Shown: piece by piece, positions 1 to 11,559 of the stretch
Layout of the letters: the number at the start of each line of letters is the position of its first letter
How positions within the stretch are numbered: position 1 is the stretch's first letter
The notes under the pieces: model-generated
Told to the model about the DNA's origin: nothing
Databases searched by the model: none
The model's input: the letters and a program-made list of their open reading frames with translations, nothing else
Position numbers and translations under genes: made by a program
NCBI GenBank assembly: GCA_013368315.1
Contig: JAACJM010000017.1
Location: 1 to 64,000 of the forward strand
Source: Tetrapyrgos nigripes
Taxonomy: Eukaryota; Basidiomycota; Agaricomycetes; Agaricales; Campanellaceae
Reading direction: 5' to 3'
Length of the DNA stretch: 64,000 nt

Positions 1-830
1 GCTTCTAAAGCCAATCTTTTGATTTATCTTATCAACTACAAGATCTTACATCGCGTATAGGGCATCCCTCTCGTGATGTTCTAAAACATATCTGACAACA
101 CACCCTTGGCACTCCTGAATTCATCATTCCGAAGGAGCTTCCTTTGTGCAAAGGCTGTCTTGAAGGCAAAACTCCCAAACAGGCTTACCCTCCTAACGAA
201 CGACGTGCTACTCGTCCTTTTCAAATTATCCATACGGATTTGAAGGAATTCTCCACGATCTCCTACCACAAGTACAAGTATATAATCGTTCTTCTTTGAT
301 GATTACACTTCAGATGCTTGGATACGACTTCTTAAAGACAAGAAACAACCACTAACTGCCACTCGCCAGTTCCTTGCGATGGTAGAAACTCAATATAAGA
401 CGAAAGTCGAACAGTGGATGTCTGATATGGGTGGTGAATTCATCAAAGGCACCTACTGAGAAATGTTACTCGAGAAGGGTATTAGAATCCTTAAAAGTGC
501 ACCATACATTCATCAACAGAATGGTCGAGCAGAGCACTTTATACGCACCCTAATGGATAAGGCACTGGCAATGATGAAAGCTAGCATGTCTACCTGAATC
601 CTGGTGGGAATATGCTGTCTGTCATGGATTGTATGTCTATCGACGTACTCCCTTACGACGACACAAATGGATAACTCCATTTGAAATGCTTGAAAAGGAA
701 AAACCGCGTATCGATCATTTGCGAGTTTTTGGCTGTGGAGGCTTATGTCTTTAAACCCGAGGAAACTCAAAGAAACAAACTCGCTTCCAAGTCAGAACTC
801 ATGACGTATCTTGGTGTAGCACCGGGGAGA
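1..830 (+). pseudogene. copia integrase region, frameshifted
   Basis: Reading across frames gives a zinc-finger-like CKGC stretch (about 148-160), then the integrase core. IHTDLKEF near 229-252 carries the first catalytic Asp, SDMGGEF near 421-440 the second, and QQNGRAEH near 515-540 the Glu. In-frame stops follow (for example TGA after GTY near 457), and the frame changes near 590 and 740. The piece ending YLGVAPG near 805-830 matches the integrase C-terminal side of copia Pol. It can no longer encode a full integrase. Confidence 0.75.
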
Positions 831-846
831 ACGTGGAAATCTTTTC

Positions 847-3190
847 ATGCATACAAACAATGCAGAATTTACATCCCCGCAAGCCGTGTTTGAGGAAGAC
901 TTCTTTCCTCGATGTAAAACTCAATCTCATGGTTCGAAACAACTTCCTATTGAGTCGTCGCAAAGCGATGACACTCCTCTACCACAACCAATCCCTGACG
1001 ATGATGATGAAGATTTTGATCATCGTCCTCCTCGCATCCCTTCCATAAGGAGACCTGATCAGCTTCGTGACAACGAACCTGAACAGGATCCGCCGCCTTC
1101 GTCCCCGGATAGTGACTTAGAACCTAGAAGGCCTATAACGCCACCTCCAAGGGAGACACCACCTCCTGAGGCACCTCGAAAAGTCACTAGACCAAGACGG
1201 AATTACGGAGAACCAACACGTCGAAGCGAGCGTGTTAGTGAACCAAACAAACGGTACGGAGATAAACACCCCGTACAAGTTACACGCGATCTTGAACCTC
1301 AAATCGCAGCTGATAAAAGAGCGGAAGCAAAAGCTAAAGCAGAGAGAGACGCTCAGAGAGAAAACCGACGTCAACAAGCTGCAGAGCAACAGGTTCCCAG
1401 ACCTAGTTCTGCATCTGGAAGCGCACCCCAGGGGGAGCAGCAAGCCGAAAGTGATGACTCTGCACGCCCTGAATCAGAAGAAATGGCAGAACCATGCCGG
1501 GAAGGGGGAGTATCTATAAACTTCTTGCTTAAGCAGGCAGTTGCTCCTGGAGAAATTGATTCCCACTTGCTTATTCAGAAAGTTACTTCGAAGAATGATG
1601 GGAATCAACCGAATGTCTGTAATATTCGCGAATGGACATTCAAAGATATTGCTCACTTACCTATAGCTGAGCAGGAGGAATGGAAAGTCGCTTGCTGCGA
1701 AGAACTAGAGGCTCTTCGCAAGCGCGACACCTATGAATTGGTCGAAAGACCTACAGATAGGAAAGTCATTAAAAACCGATGGGTCTTCGACATCAAGTCT
1801 GATGGTCGTAAAAAAGGCAAGACTCGTTGCAAAAGGTTTTTCACAGATCGAAGGCATAGACTTTGATCAAGTATATTCACCTGTTGTTCGATTCGAGACT
1901 GTGTGCTTAATCTTCACTTTAGCTGCACTTAAGGGTTGGCACGTGTCTGGTGTCGACGTCCGATCAGCCTATTTATATGGCTTACTCGATGAAGAAATCT
2001 ATATGGAACAACCGGAAGCCTTTAAAGTAAAAGGACAAGAGCATAAAGTCGTCCGGCTTCTTCCTGCCCTTTACGGACTCAAACAAGCAGGACTTGCGTG
2101 GTGGAAAAGTCTTGATAAGTCCATGGCGGAACTTGGTTTTAAACAAATCATTTCCAACGCCGGAATCTTCATTCACAAACGCTATGACGCCAACAATGAT
2201 CTTATTGAAAATTCTATCGTTATTGCCGTAGTCTATGTGGATGACGCTCTGTTCTGTGGAGCTAATAAAACCTTAGTCTTACGACTCAAAGGAAACTTTA
2301 TGAAGAGATGGGAATGTAGGGATCTAGGCAATGCCAAAGAATTCCTTAGGATGAGAATTACCAGGAAAGGCAGCAAGGTCTCTTTAGACCAGTGCGCTTA
2401 TCTGGATAAAATCCTAGAGACATATGGAATGCAAAACGCAAAAGTTTCTGCTACCCCATTACCCGCTAATTATCACCCTCTTCCTCTTCCAGAAGACGCT
2501 CCTGTCAACTATACTCTTCGTCAAAGTTATCAGGAAATAATCGGATCCTTACTCTACTTAATGTTAGGAACACGTCCTGATATCTCCTTTGCTGTCACAA
2601 AACTTGCACAATTTGCTGCAAACCCCTCACAAGAACACTACAATAAGGCGAAAGACATTTGCTGTCACCTCGTTGGCACTAGAAAATATGCTCTTGTATA
2701 CAACGGTCGAGGGGGAGAAGGCTTATCAGCCTATACAGACTCCGATTGGGGATCAGATCCTGGATCTCGCAAATCTCAAACTGGCTTCTTCCTACAATTC
2801 GCCCAAGCACCATTTAGCTGGACGTCTAGACAACAAAAGACAGTTGCCCTATCTTCGACTGAAGCTGAATACATGGCACTTAGTGACTGCAGTCGACAAG
2901 TATGCTGGTTCAAGACTCTTCTCAGTGAAATTGAATATCCTCTCCACGCTATTCCAATTTACGGTGACAATCAGGGATCAATTTTTATTGCATCAAACCC
3001 TGTCACGGATAAGCGAACCAAGCACATTGATATTCGATATCATTTTGTTCGAGAAAAAGTCATTGACGAGACAGTCAAGTTATTCTTCATTGAAGGAAGC
3101 AATAACCCTGCAGATCTACTCACTAAAGCTCTAGATCGAGTAAAGTTTGAGAAGTTCAGGAAACAATTAGGACTTCAGTTTTATAATTGA
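847..3190 (+). pseudogene. copia Pol: linker, reverse transcriptase and RNase H
   Basis: The first open stretch (847-1866) is a Pro/Glu/Arg-rich linker followed by the RT start (IREWTFKDIAHLP, ELVERPTDRKVIKNRWVFD). At a run of A near 1809-1815 the frame shifts by one base; the other frame continues with ARLVAKGFSQIEGIDFDQVY to the stop at 3190. The catalytic RT motif is YVDD (VIAVVYVDDALF, about 2220-2255). RNase H is seen in AYTDSDWGSD, LSSTEAEYMAL and DNQGSIFIASNP, with the copia-type C-terminus TKHIDIRYHFVRE. Apart from the single frameshift this half is well preserved, so the element is not very old. RT_copia (RVT_2) family by motif recognition. Confidence 0.88.
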
Positions 3191-3306
3191 AGAAAGTCCT
3201 ATAAATCGCATCGAAAATATTGAGGCACTTGATCCCTTTCTTCCATGGCTGCTTACAGCGCCTACCTATGCTTACATGCACTACTGTGCTGCTTAGCAAG
3301 GGGGAG

Positions 3307-3611
3307 TGTTGAATTGGCGCATTCAGTTGCAGCCATCAACGTCATCTATGTAGAACAATAGTAGTAGTTATAAATAGAACAATAAAATTATATAGACAAT
3401 AGTTGTAGTACGACAATAGTGTACAAAACCAGCATTGTACTATCAAGTACAATAGAATCTTATTGTTACTCTAGTATTAGTTTACATGTATTTGTACCTC
3501 CTCAAAGGTATATAAGGACTCGTAGATAGTCCTCCAAATAACAAGTTTTATACTTAACTCTCATCGCTCAATAAGCCTCTTACAAGCCTTACAAGCTACT
3601 CTCTATCCACA
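3307..3611 (+). repeat. 3' LTR of the copia element
   Basis: The LTR begins TGTTGAATTG directly after a purine tract, and a TATA-like TATATAAG lies at 3509-3516, as expected for an LTR promoter. The 3' end is placed at the CA of TATCCACA (about 3611). No second copy is in the window, so the end and any target duplication cannot be confirmed. Confidence 0.6.
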
Positions 3612-3644
3612 GGTAAGTTGCGTAGTTGCCACTGTGTTTAGTAG

Positions 3645-4228
3645 TGTACAGGACTGTACCATGCCTGCTTAACAACCATCACGTCCTTTACTCCACTGAC
3701 TGCCATCGATATCCCTGATCCGACCACCCGTACACATAATGCACTGACACCGGGAACTCTCACTCAGAGAGATACCAATCACAACGAAGTCGCTTGCTTC
3801 AAAGCCACTTTCAACGTGAACAACAAGACCGCCGCTATGCAGATTCTTGGAACAATTCTCGATGCACAGAATGACATTGCCAAGGCTAAAACTAATATTG
3901 GGATTACGTCCGGTAAGTTCTGTTACTTCATCTAGGTATTGACTTTCAATGAATTGTGGCTGATAATTGGTGCTGACAGCCTCTGCCATTTCGTACGTGT
4001 GCAACTTCTCCAACGTGGGTCATGCCACTTCCTCAGTCGGCGTCATTAATGTTGACAATGCAACCAATACGCTTTGTCCCAGCAACGTAGCTGCTCGTCT
4101 TCTGATCACCGAAGGTGAGTTGGGGAGTCCTTCAATACCGCATGCGTCTGTGGGCTGATTGAAAACTGACTTTTACAGTGAATGTTGAGCTGCAACTGGC
4201 AAACCTTTCTGCGATGGATCTTGATTGA
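3645..4228 (+). CDS. 5'-truncated spliced gene of unknown function
   Basis: A frame open from about 3645 runs to a donor at 3913 (GTAAGT). It joins exon 3980-4114 (acceptor CTGACAG, donor GTGAGT) and exon 4179-4228, which ends in TGA. All junctions keep the frame. The predicted remainder is about 150 residues, with NNKTAAMQILGTILDAQND, then a Cys-containing segment (SYVCNFSNVGHAT, TLCPSNVAARLL), and ends LQLANLSAMDLD. I do not recognise the family. There is no start codon in frame and the frame runs back to a stop next to the copia LTR, so the 5' end was probably removed or separated by that insertion. Confidence 0.5.
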
Positions 4229-4348
4229 GGCTCAAATACAACGAGTGTTCCATGGAGAAGATATAATATAAGAGTACAAGATCCATCCGTCCGCAAGATA
4301 GCAATAGATGTAGTAGTCAGCCTTGTAGGATGACTAAAATCAAAGTCA

Positions 4349-6691
4349 TTAAACCCTCCTAACCCTCAACGGCACTCTCGCGCCCTTCTGACCCTCAATC
4401 TTTGGGCGGGGGAGAATAGACCGATGTATCTCGATCTTTGGGATAATATCCTTACCCTCCGGAAATTCAAACGTATAGTTTCGAATGAGAACAGAAAGGA
4501 CCGCCTGCATATGCATACAACACGCAACAACCAATAACGTCAGATACATATCTCAAACCAAAAAACGAAATCATTCAAAATCCAAAACATCTAGGCTCAC
4601 CTTAAACTCAGCCAACGCGAACCCCTTGCCTAAACAAATCCTCGGTCCATCACTGAACGTCAGTAGATGACGATGGCCCGAGACCTCTCTCGCAGCTTCA
4701 GGTATTCCACTAGCCCCTTCTTCACCTTCAATCCACCTCTCAGGTTTGAATTGCTTAGCATCGGGACCCCAGAAGGCTTCGGAACGATTGATGCAACGAA
4801 TAGGTACAGTGATAACTGTGCCTTTGGGGATAGCGATACCGGCGGTTTCACCGACCACGAATGATTTGCTGCTGTTGCCAGAAGGCTGAAGAGGAGAGGA
4901 AAGTGGCATCACGTCGTCTGTATTCGCCTGTTCAACCAGAATGATGAGCTTTAGTAGTCATCCATAGATATCAGGAGAGACGCGTAGCACTCACTGTCCT
5001 CGTAGTTTCAGACAATGGAGGGTGCATCCTTAGTGTTTCGTGTACTACCGCGTCGAGATACGGGAAATCAGTAGTCGTGTTGAGCTGTTCCCACGTAAGG
5101 TCAGTGCCAGTCCGTGAAAGTTCCTCACGAAGTTTATCTTGGATGTGTGGTTGTATGCAGAGCTCGATCAAAGCCCATGTTAAGCTGACTACGGTAGGAA
5201 ATTTGAGTAAAAGGATAAAAAGAATCCAAAGATATTTAGGACATACTAGATGTGGTTTCGTATCCTGTATGAGAAGCATGGATTAACCAGCAGATAAAAG
5301 GATCCAATTTACACAACTTACCTGCCAGCAGAAGTGTACTCTATTCACGTCAACTGATCACTCATCTTTCTCGAGGGGATATATATAACTGAAAAACCTT
5401 ACCATCTGCCAGAAGTCAAAACTCTCGTAAGCTTTAGCCAAGTTGCTATAGAACGCGTACGAACCTGCGCTGAAATCTCCTCTTTCGACAACCTCAATGA
5501 AGAGGTTGGGTCTTCTGCCTTGACTAAAGAAAGTGAGGAAGATCAGTTTTGGGATCAACTATAAAAGATTTACACGCACTCAGTAGCCCAATAACAGATT
5601 TATCCCCTTGTTCGTCAACTAAACCAAGCTCCTTCTCCTTTCTAGTCTTCTCCAACAAGATGTCAGCGATTTCAGAAGTATCTCTCCGCAGCTGCTGTGA
5701 CATCTTGGTTCGTTGAGTTGGTACGTGAAGTATTGGTGGAAAGATCGTTCCCAAGAGGAAGAGTATCAGAGCGATTGGAGTCAAGATTCGAGAAAGAAGG
5801 GTTTGAGGTGGTGGTTTCAGCCCCGCGAAGGTGTCGAATAGGTCTGAGATGGAGGAGGCTTGGCCAGCGAGAGAGTTAAAGTCGTGTGAGAAGCCTGCAA
5901 TACCGATACTGTCGAGGGATATGCGGTTCATCCTGGGTCAGGAGAAACATCAGTTACATCATTTGACAGCAGTTGTTCCAAATTACCACATCTGTACATC
6001 AATCACTTTTCCGTCGGAATTTGATTCAATCATTGAGTCCCACGTTGCCTTCAGCTAGACAGTAAAGTGTAAAGATAGAGCGCACTCAAGTACACGGGGT
6101 TGCACGTACTTTGTATGCCGAGTCATAGAATACGGAGGTCAAACGTCTGATAGCAATGTTGCTGAACGCTGGGGTCAGAGCTTTGCGTTGTCGCTTGTGA
6201 CTGCTCCCTTCCGCAACGAGGATGCCATTGCTTAGAGACAAAATCGATGAATATAAGAGAGCGCCCCTTGCGAGGAAGGCTTACCCAAACTGTAGGAATC
6301 AAATCCATTAGAAAGAAAGGAACTACGCCCTTGACTGACGACGCACCATTCTCTTAATAAAAGTCTTGGATAATCTCGTCTGAATATACGTCACAGTCTC
6401 CTTGGCATAAAAGTGAGCAACCGCCTTGGGGTCCGTCAACACAACCCGTTTCGAGCCTAAGACTGTAGGTATCTGATAGACTGAACCATACTTCGTTACC
6501 CATTCCTCGTATACAGCTCCAGAGTCCGGTGCTTGGTTTAAATATTTGAGTACACCGAAGATGAGACTCTTCCTAGGAGGCCCTTTTAGAGGAGTCAGAC
6601 GTCGTTCTCTTCTGACACGAGAGATCAGTTTGGAAAGAAGCCAGACTGCTAGAGCGATAAAGAGCACATCTACAGGGGTGACGCTGCTCAT
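4349..6691 (-). CDS. cytochrome P450 monooxygenase (first of two)
   Basis: A membrane-anchored P450 with an N-terminal hydrophobic helix (PVDVLFIALAVWLLSKL) after an ATG at 6691, then an Arg-rich linker and LKGPPRKSLIFG. Later exons carry SSHKRQRKALTPAFSN, the I-helix LLLAGYETTS, the K-helix ETLRMHPP (ExxR) and the heme-binding FSDGPRICLGKGFALAEF with its Cys ligand. The C-terminus is GARVPLRVRRV. There are about ten exons with short introns. The I-helix is built from two tiny exons (5322-5340, 19 nt, and 5247-5264, 18 nt); junction phases check. All hallmark motifs are present, so the gene looks functional. The I-helix and end resemble basidiomycete CYP4-like clans such as CYP5144/CYP5150; the family was not assigned by search. 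Confidence 0.88.
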
Positions 6692-6866
6692 GGTTGGAAA
6701 TTGAGGCTGGTAACGTCTGATGACGTTTGCTGTTTCTCGATAAATAGCGCGGCCCGCTGACTCAAAATTGTTGACTAAAGAATGAAAGTATGTAAAGATT
6801 TCGAACATTGAAAGTGGACTAAGTACGTAGACCAGTATGTAGTAAGGAGAGTTAGGAATCCAGAGA

Positions 6867-9040
6867 CTAGTGTAACACTCGAAGAGTTTTTAATGCTGCT
6901 CTTCGGCTTGAATCAAAGAAAATGCTTTTTCCGAACGAGGCTTGATGGAACATCTGAATTCGCTCGTATGACTGTGAACGACCCCGAGTCAGACTCGCTT
7001 TCACGTGCACCAGTTCTGAATGTGACACTTGCCTGACAGTACCGGCCTTCTGCTCTACGGCTGGCGGCGCATCAGGGATACCTTCGTTTAAATAAGGAGA
7101 AACGTCGAATGCAGCAAGTACCATAGCGCAAGAGATGAACACTGACGCATCTGCCAGAACTCGTCCTGAATGAAAATCGTATCCATCATTTATCGACTCG
7201 GTCAATCACCATTGAAAGCCACTCACCGGGACAAATCCGTCTGCCAAATCCAAAACACAACTCCCTTGGGTCCATCTGAGGCTTGCTTCCATCAATAGGC
7301 AAGAATCTCTCGGGTCTGAACACCATCGGGTCAGGGTACACAGCGGGATCATGGCTCATTTGCCTGAAAACAAATTAGGAACGTTTACTGCAACTTCCGA
7401 CAATCATCACGCACCAAACATTCGCGATGACCAATGAACCCTTGGGAATAAAATACCCGTTATAGATATCGTCCGCCATGAGTCGATGAGGAATAGCTTG
7501 AGAAAAATCGAAGTTATCATCTCGGTATCAAGTAAAGCTCTAATATTCCACTCACCAGTTGGCGCAACCGTATGCCACCTCAACGTCTCAAGGGCTAACG
7601 CATTCACATATGGAAGGTGCTGTCGATCAGCAAAGGTAGGAAGCCTGTCGCTTCCTATGACACGGTCGATTTCGGCTTGGGCTTTCTGAGCCACTTCTGG
7701 ATAAAGAAGCATGGCTTTGAAGAAAGCGATCATTGTTGCGACAGTCTATGAGTGGCAATGGGTAAGCTTCGTTATAGTCAAAAACAAAAAATCGAACATG
7801 AACTTAACGTACAGTATCTGCACCACCAGCGTAAAGAGAGGCAGCAGACCACTTGATCTCAAATTCTTCCTCTCCGTCCAGCTTGAGTTTTTCGCTCAAC
7901 ATTTCGGAGATGAAAGACAATTCGGCGGTTCCCTCAGCCTGTAATAATTACCCCAGTTGGAGACGAATTTTTGGCATAAAACGGAGGGGTTTACTTACCA
8001 CTCTAGACTTTACCCATTGATATGGTTGATCGACCATTGCTTCTAGTGTGGAGGCCCACTCCTTGGCGATCCTCTGGAATCCAGCACCAGGGAACCACTC
8101 GGGAATGTATTGCACTGGGGACTCATCGTCAAAATGTTGAAATTGAACGCTAGAAAGTAGGTAGTATACGTACACGCAGGAATCAGGTTCACCATAAACC
8201 CAGTAGACGAAACTGATTGAGAAAACTGTTCCATAGCAGTATCAGCCAACGTGACGAAAGGATCTTCTCCGTCTTGGACGGCGTAGCCGTGCGTAACATG
8301 GAGAATGATCGCGCCAGCGGTCCTAAGGGGATACAGGTGACTCGTCAGTACCGTCGGATTCGTGAGCACGAGATTAGGAGATGACTCACTTTTGAATATG
8401 CTGTACAAATCTATCCGGCTGAGCGAGAAGGCTCTTCAAAAACCTATGCGTCTCCAATTGCTCAACAGGGTGAAATGCTTCCATGGTTTTGGGACTACCA
8501 AACAGCTGTTTCGCTAGACGACGGTACCTCTTGAATCTGTCGGAGTACGGAAGGAGCGAAAGCGAATTCTTCCATCCAACAAGCTCTCCGCCCATGGGTA
8601 TAATGGGTCTGTCAGAATAGATCCCGCTCTTCCCATCAAGAAGCTCCTTTGCAGGTTTGAAGGAGTTGAGAATGATCCCTGGTTGGCCCATAACTTGAGA
8701 AGAGAAAGCAAGGATAAAAATCTAGCACTGAACATGATAATGAGAGCTCACCATCGACAGATACGATATCTCCTGCAGAGAGATACAAGGTTGTAAGCGA
8801 GCTTGTTCTTATCCCAAGCTTGGCGAAGAACGCACCGTACAGCTCTCCCCACTTTGAAAAGGTCTCCCATTCTTTCTCTAATGGCATATCCAAGAGATTA
8901 CCCAGCAATGGAAGTCGTCGAGGCCCCGGTGGCAGAGGAATAGTTGAGCGTTTTGAGGAAAGTAGCCGAAAGGCGCAGTAAGTAGCCAAAGCCGCCAAGG
9001 CTCCATCAACATAGGTTATCGACGTAAGACTGAGACCCAT
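6867..9040 (-). CDS. cytochrome P450 monooxygenase (second, OrdA-like)
   Basis: ATG at 9040 opens a signal-anchor helix ([18 protein letters not shown]) followed by the proline hinge [19 protein letters not shown]. Further exons give [19 protein letters not shown] (C-helix region), the I-helix [14 protein letters not shown], the K-helix [10 protein letters not shown], a PERF region (VFRPERFLP) and the heme loop [11 protein letters not shown], whose last Gly is split by an intron near 7228. The C-terminal exon, [20 protein letters not shown] onward, ends at 6867; its last about 25 residues are longer than usual for the family, so the terminus may be misread. It lies 175 bp downstream of the first P450 start in the same orientation. 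By motif it belongs to the expanded OrdA-like/CYP64-type group of Agaricomycetes. Confidence 0.88.
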
Positions 9041-11559
9041 TACAGCTCGATACGTTTCGGGTGATTCAAGCCTATGCAAAGAAGAAGGTAGGACGTTTGA
9101 GAAATGTCCGCTCGTGGTGGATAAGAAATGAAGAAGATCAAAGACTCGGGACATGGGATCATCGATCATTTATCCATGGGAGCCCTTGGGAACCCCGGAA
9201 GTCCAGAGTACCGCGATTACGCGAACTTGATAAATTTTTTAATTCCATTGACAGAAGCTCCTTGTCCAGAGTTGTCGGTGATTTTCGACTCGAGAGTCGA
9301 GGCTGCAGGATATGGACACTGCCAAGGCCTGGCAATTATGCCTTTATGACTCATCTATCGAACAATTACCCAATCTCACAAAAAAACAGAGAATGCAATT
9401 CCTGCCACTCGACTTACACCAAACCTTCACATCCCACTGACTGGAAGAGCTGAGCAAACTTTTCTACGAGCTTCTTGGTTCAGAACCCTCAGCCCTCCTC
9501 AGCCTCAATAGACATGGCTCAAAGTTGAGCAAGTCCATAAATATATCCTCGAATCAAGTATGAGCCGCAGGTAGCGGACCACAACTCCTCCGAGCAATTT
9601 ATCTGATGGGGATGAACTTTCGACGATGTTGTTGTTGGAGTACTCACTCTCGGATGCCATGAGAATAGTCTCCCCTGGACTGACCACCGCGGACGGCGAT
9701 GCATATTTGGGCCATTGAAAAACACAAACTTAAATTACTGATTTTTCAAAGCAGCTTTTGCTCGCCGGGCCTACTGCATTGAATCGGCTAGTCAGACACG
9801 GATCCGTAATCCGGCTGTGTACAAGTCAAATCTTGGTCTTTTTCCTTGCCCTCGATACCGTTAGCAAGCTATGGACCATAGCTAGCTGTCCAAATAGCTT
9901 TTTCACCATTGTCCCAAAGATGTCAATGCGTAAGAGTATTTTATAGCCAATATATGAACTGCCCAGATTCACATAGAACTCGGACAGAACGCGTAGAGGA
10001 AGCTAGCAGGGCATATCTAGTCAAAGTTTTGTGCTCGAGCCTCTCAAAGCCCTTCTGCTGATCCCTTCATCACAAAATCATAGCCATGGAACGTCTGAAT
10101 GACGAGGGCTAAGCTCAAAATCACAATATATTGCTGCAAATGGTCATTCACATGCTTTGGGACAGATACTTGGATAATGCTCATTCTGTATCTTTAACAG
10201 AGAATATATAGGTTGCCTTTCCAATAGTACCACAAAATAGCTTCAAAAAGAGCCCAAGACCTTGAGGAACGGTGGACAACTGGGCGAGCTATTCGTTTTG
10301 TCCGGCTTCCTTGTGTGTCCGACTCGGCGATCAACGGCAGTACTCCGTATGGGACCGATTTGAGGCTTTTCAAAGCAGCTTTTGCTCGCCGGGCCTACTC
10401 CGTATGGGACCAATTTTAGGCCGATATTCCATATGGAGTATTCCCGGGGCCGAGCAGAAATCCGTCATTTAAGTTTAGATTTTTCCATGCTCCAAATATG
10501 CATCGCCGTTCGCGGTGCACCAAGGGCGGCGATGCATATTTGTGATGGTTTTTTCTGCAGACTTAAATCACGAGTTTTTCTCGCAATTTCTAGCCTGAAA
10601 AAGGTCAGAATATCTGCCAGTGTTTGCCGCTGAAATACCGGCTTTCCATTTAGACTTTTTTTCAGGCTAGAAATCGTGAGAAAAACTCGTGATTTAAGTC
10701 TGCAGAAAAACCATTGCAAATATGCATCGTCGCCCTTGATGTCAGCGGCTCACAAGCTCGCTTACTAGACCATGAGAATATCCCAGAATATCCCTCGTCA
10801 CTATGTCTTTATTCCCAGAGTCTTTGTTTGGGTCCTCAGAGTCAGTCAAAGGCGAATATTGCAAATATTGAAGCTCGAGTTAGATGGTCTTCAGTGCAAA
10901 AATGAACAGTAAGTGTGCTCTAGATTGGTCGAATGACATAGACGAATCAAATTACAATCTAGTCAGTCGAGACTCGAGAACCAGTTCTCTGCAGGAATTC
11001 CATCAGACGCGATTAGCCTTGCGAAATTGGCTCCAATGCTGCCACAAAGTATTGCAGGATTAGAGGAGCGAGTATTTCATATTCGCTCACTGATGGACTC
11101 GACGTCAAGACTCTGAGCTCCGTGCCACCCAGTGTGGACTTGGCTTTTTTTGATAGATGTTTCAAGCGGACGAGCTAGCCAGACTGAGCCGACAGCTCAA
11201 TCGATTACTACATACGTACCCTTTTGAAACAGTGAACACAGTTGCGACTTGATTGCGACCTGAAAATTTAGAAGGCATTTGCGGACCCTCGGCTAAATCT
11301 TCTTCCAAAGTGTTGGCGTTATACTGCGTTATAGCTCACGCTCGGGTCTTTGGCCTCGGCTCTACAGGCTACGACGGGAACCAAACGGGAATGTAAGTAA
11401 ACTCCACAGTTCGTGGACCATGCCGTATCCTTCTCCTCCATGGCAGATCCGATCTCATCTTAGATAAGTATACCCAAAAGCTTTTCAAATTTGATTTTTT
11501 CGTTTCGTTTTGTTTCGTTTTGTAGACGCTCTCGCTCTCTATTTCTCTTTCTGTTTCCA
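9041..11559. other. long intergenic region with short repeats; no gene recognised
   Basis: No frame here shows a recognisable domain. It holds a direct repeat (TTTTCAAAGCAGCTTTTGCT... at 9744-9778 and 10367-10400), a second short repeat (TACTCCGTATGGGACC at 10341 and 10396) and a foldback element (10494-10734). Between 10740 and 11550 I see nothing except a pyrimidine-rich stretch just before the next gene. Confidence 0.5.
10494..10734. repeat. nested foldback (MITE-like) element
   Basis: Two inverted repeats overlap. A short hairpin pairs 10494-10509 (CAAATATGCATCGCCG) with 10528-10543 (CGGCGATGCATATTTG) around an 18-nt loop. A longer one pairs about 10530-10603 with 10657-10734, around a loop of about 53 nt, with few mismatches. 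The same GGCGATGCATATTTG core followed by a degenerate ACTTAAAT block recurs near 9697-9735. The ends suggest a non-autonomous hairpin transposon; no clear target duplication was found. Confidence 0.65.

Larger units (their letters stand above)
1..3611 (+). mobile_element. Ty1/copia LTR retrotransposon, 5'-truncated by window edge, decayed
   Basis: The order integrase, reverse transcriptase, RNase H, LTR is that of Ty1/copia (Pseudoviridae-like) elements. The integrase part is broken by stops and frameshifts, while the RT-RNase H part is mostly open. A purine-rich tract (AGCAAGGGGGAG) ends just before TGTTGAA at 3307, which marks the start of the 3' LTR. The 5' LTR, gag and protease lie outside the window or are lost. 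A defective genomic copy. Confidence 0.9.

Noticed and set aside
1117..1443. Minus-strand open frame of about 108 codons in the copia region
   Set aside because: It is the shadow of the Pro/Glu/Arg-rich linker frame and has no recognisable motif.
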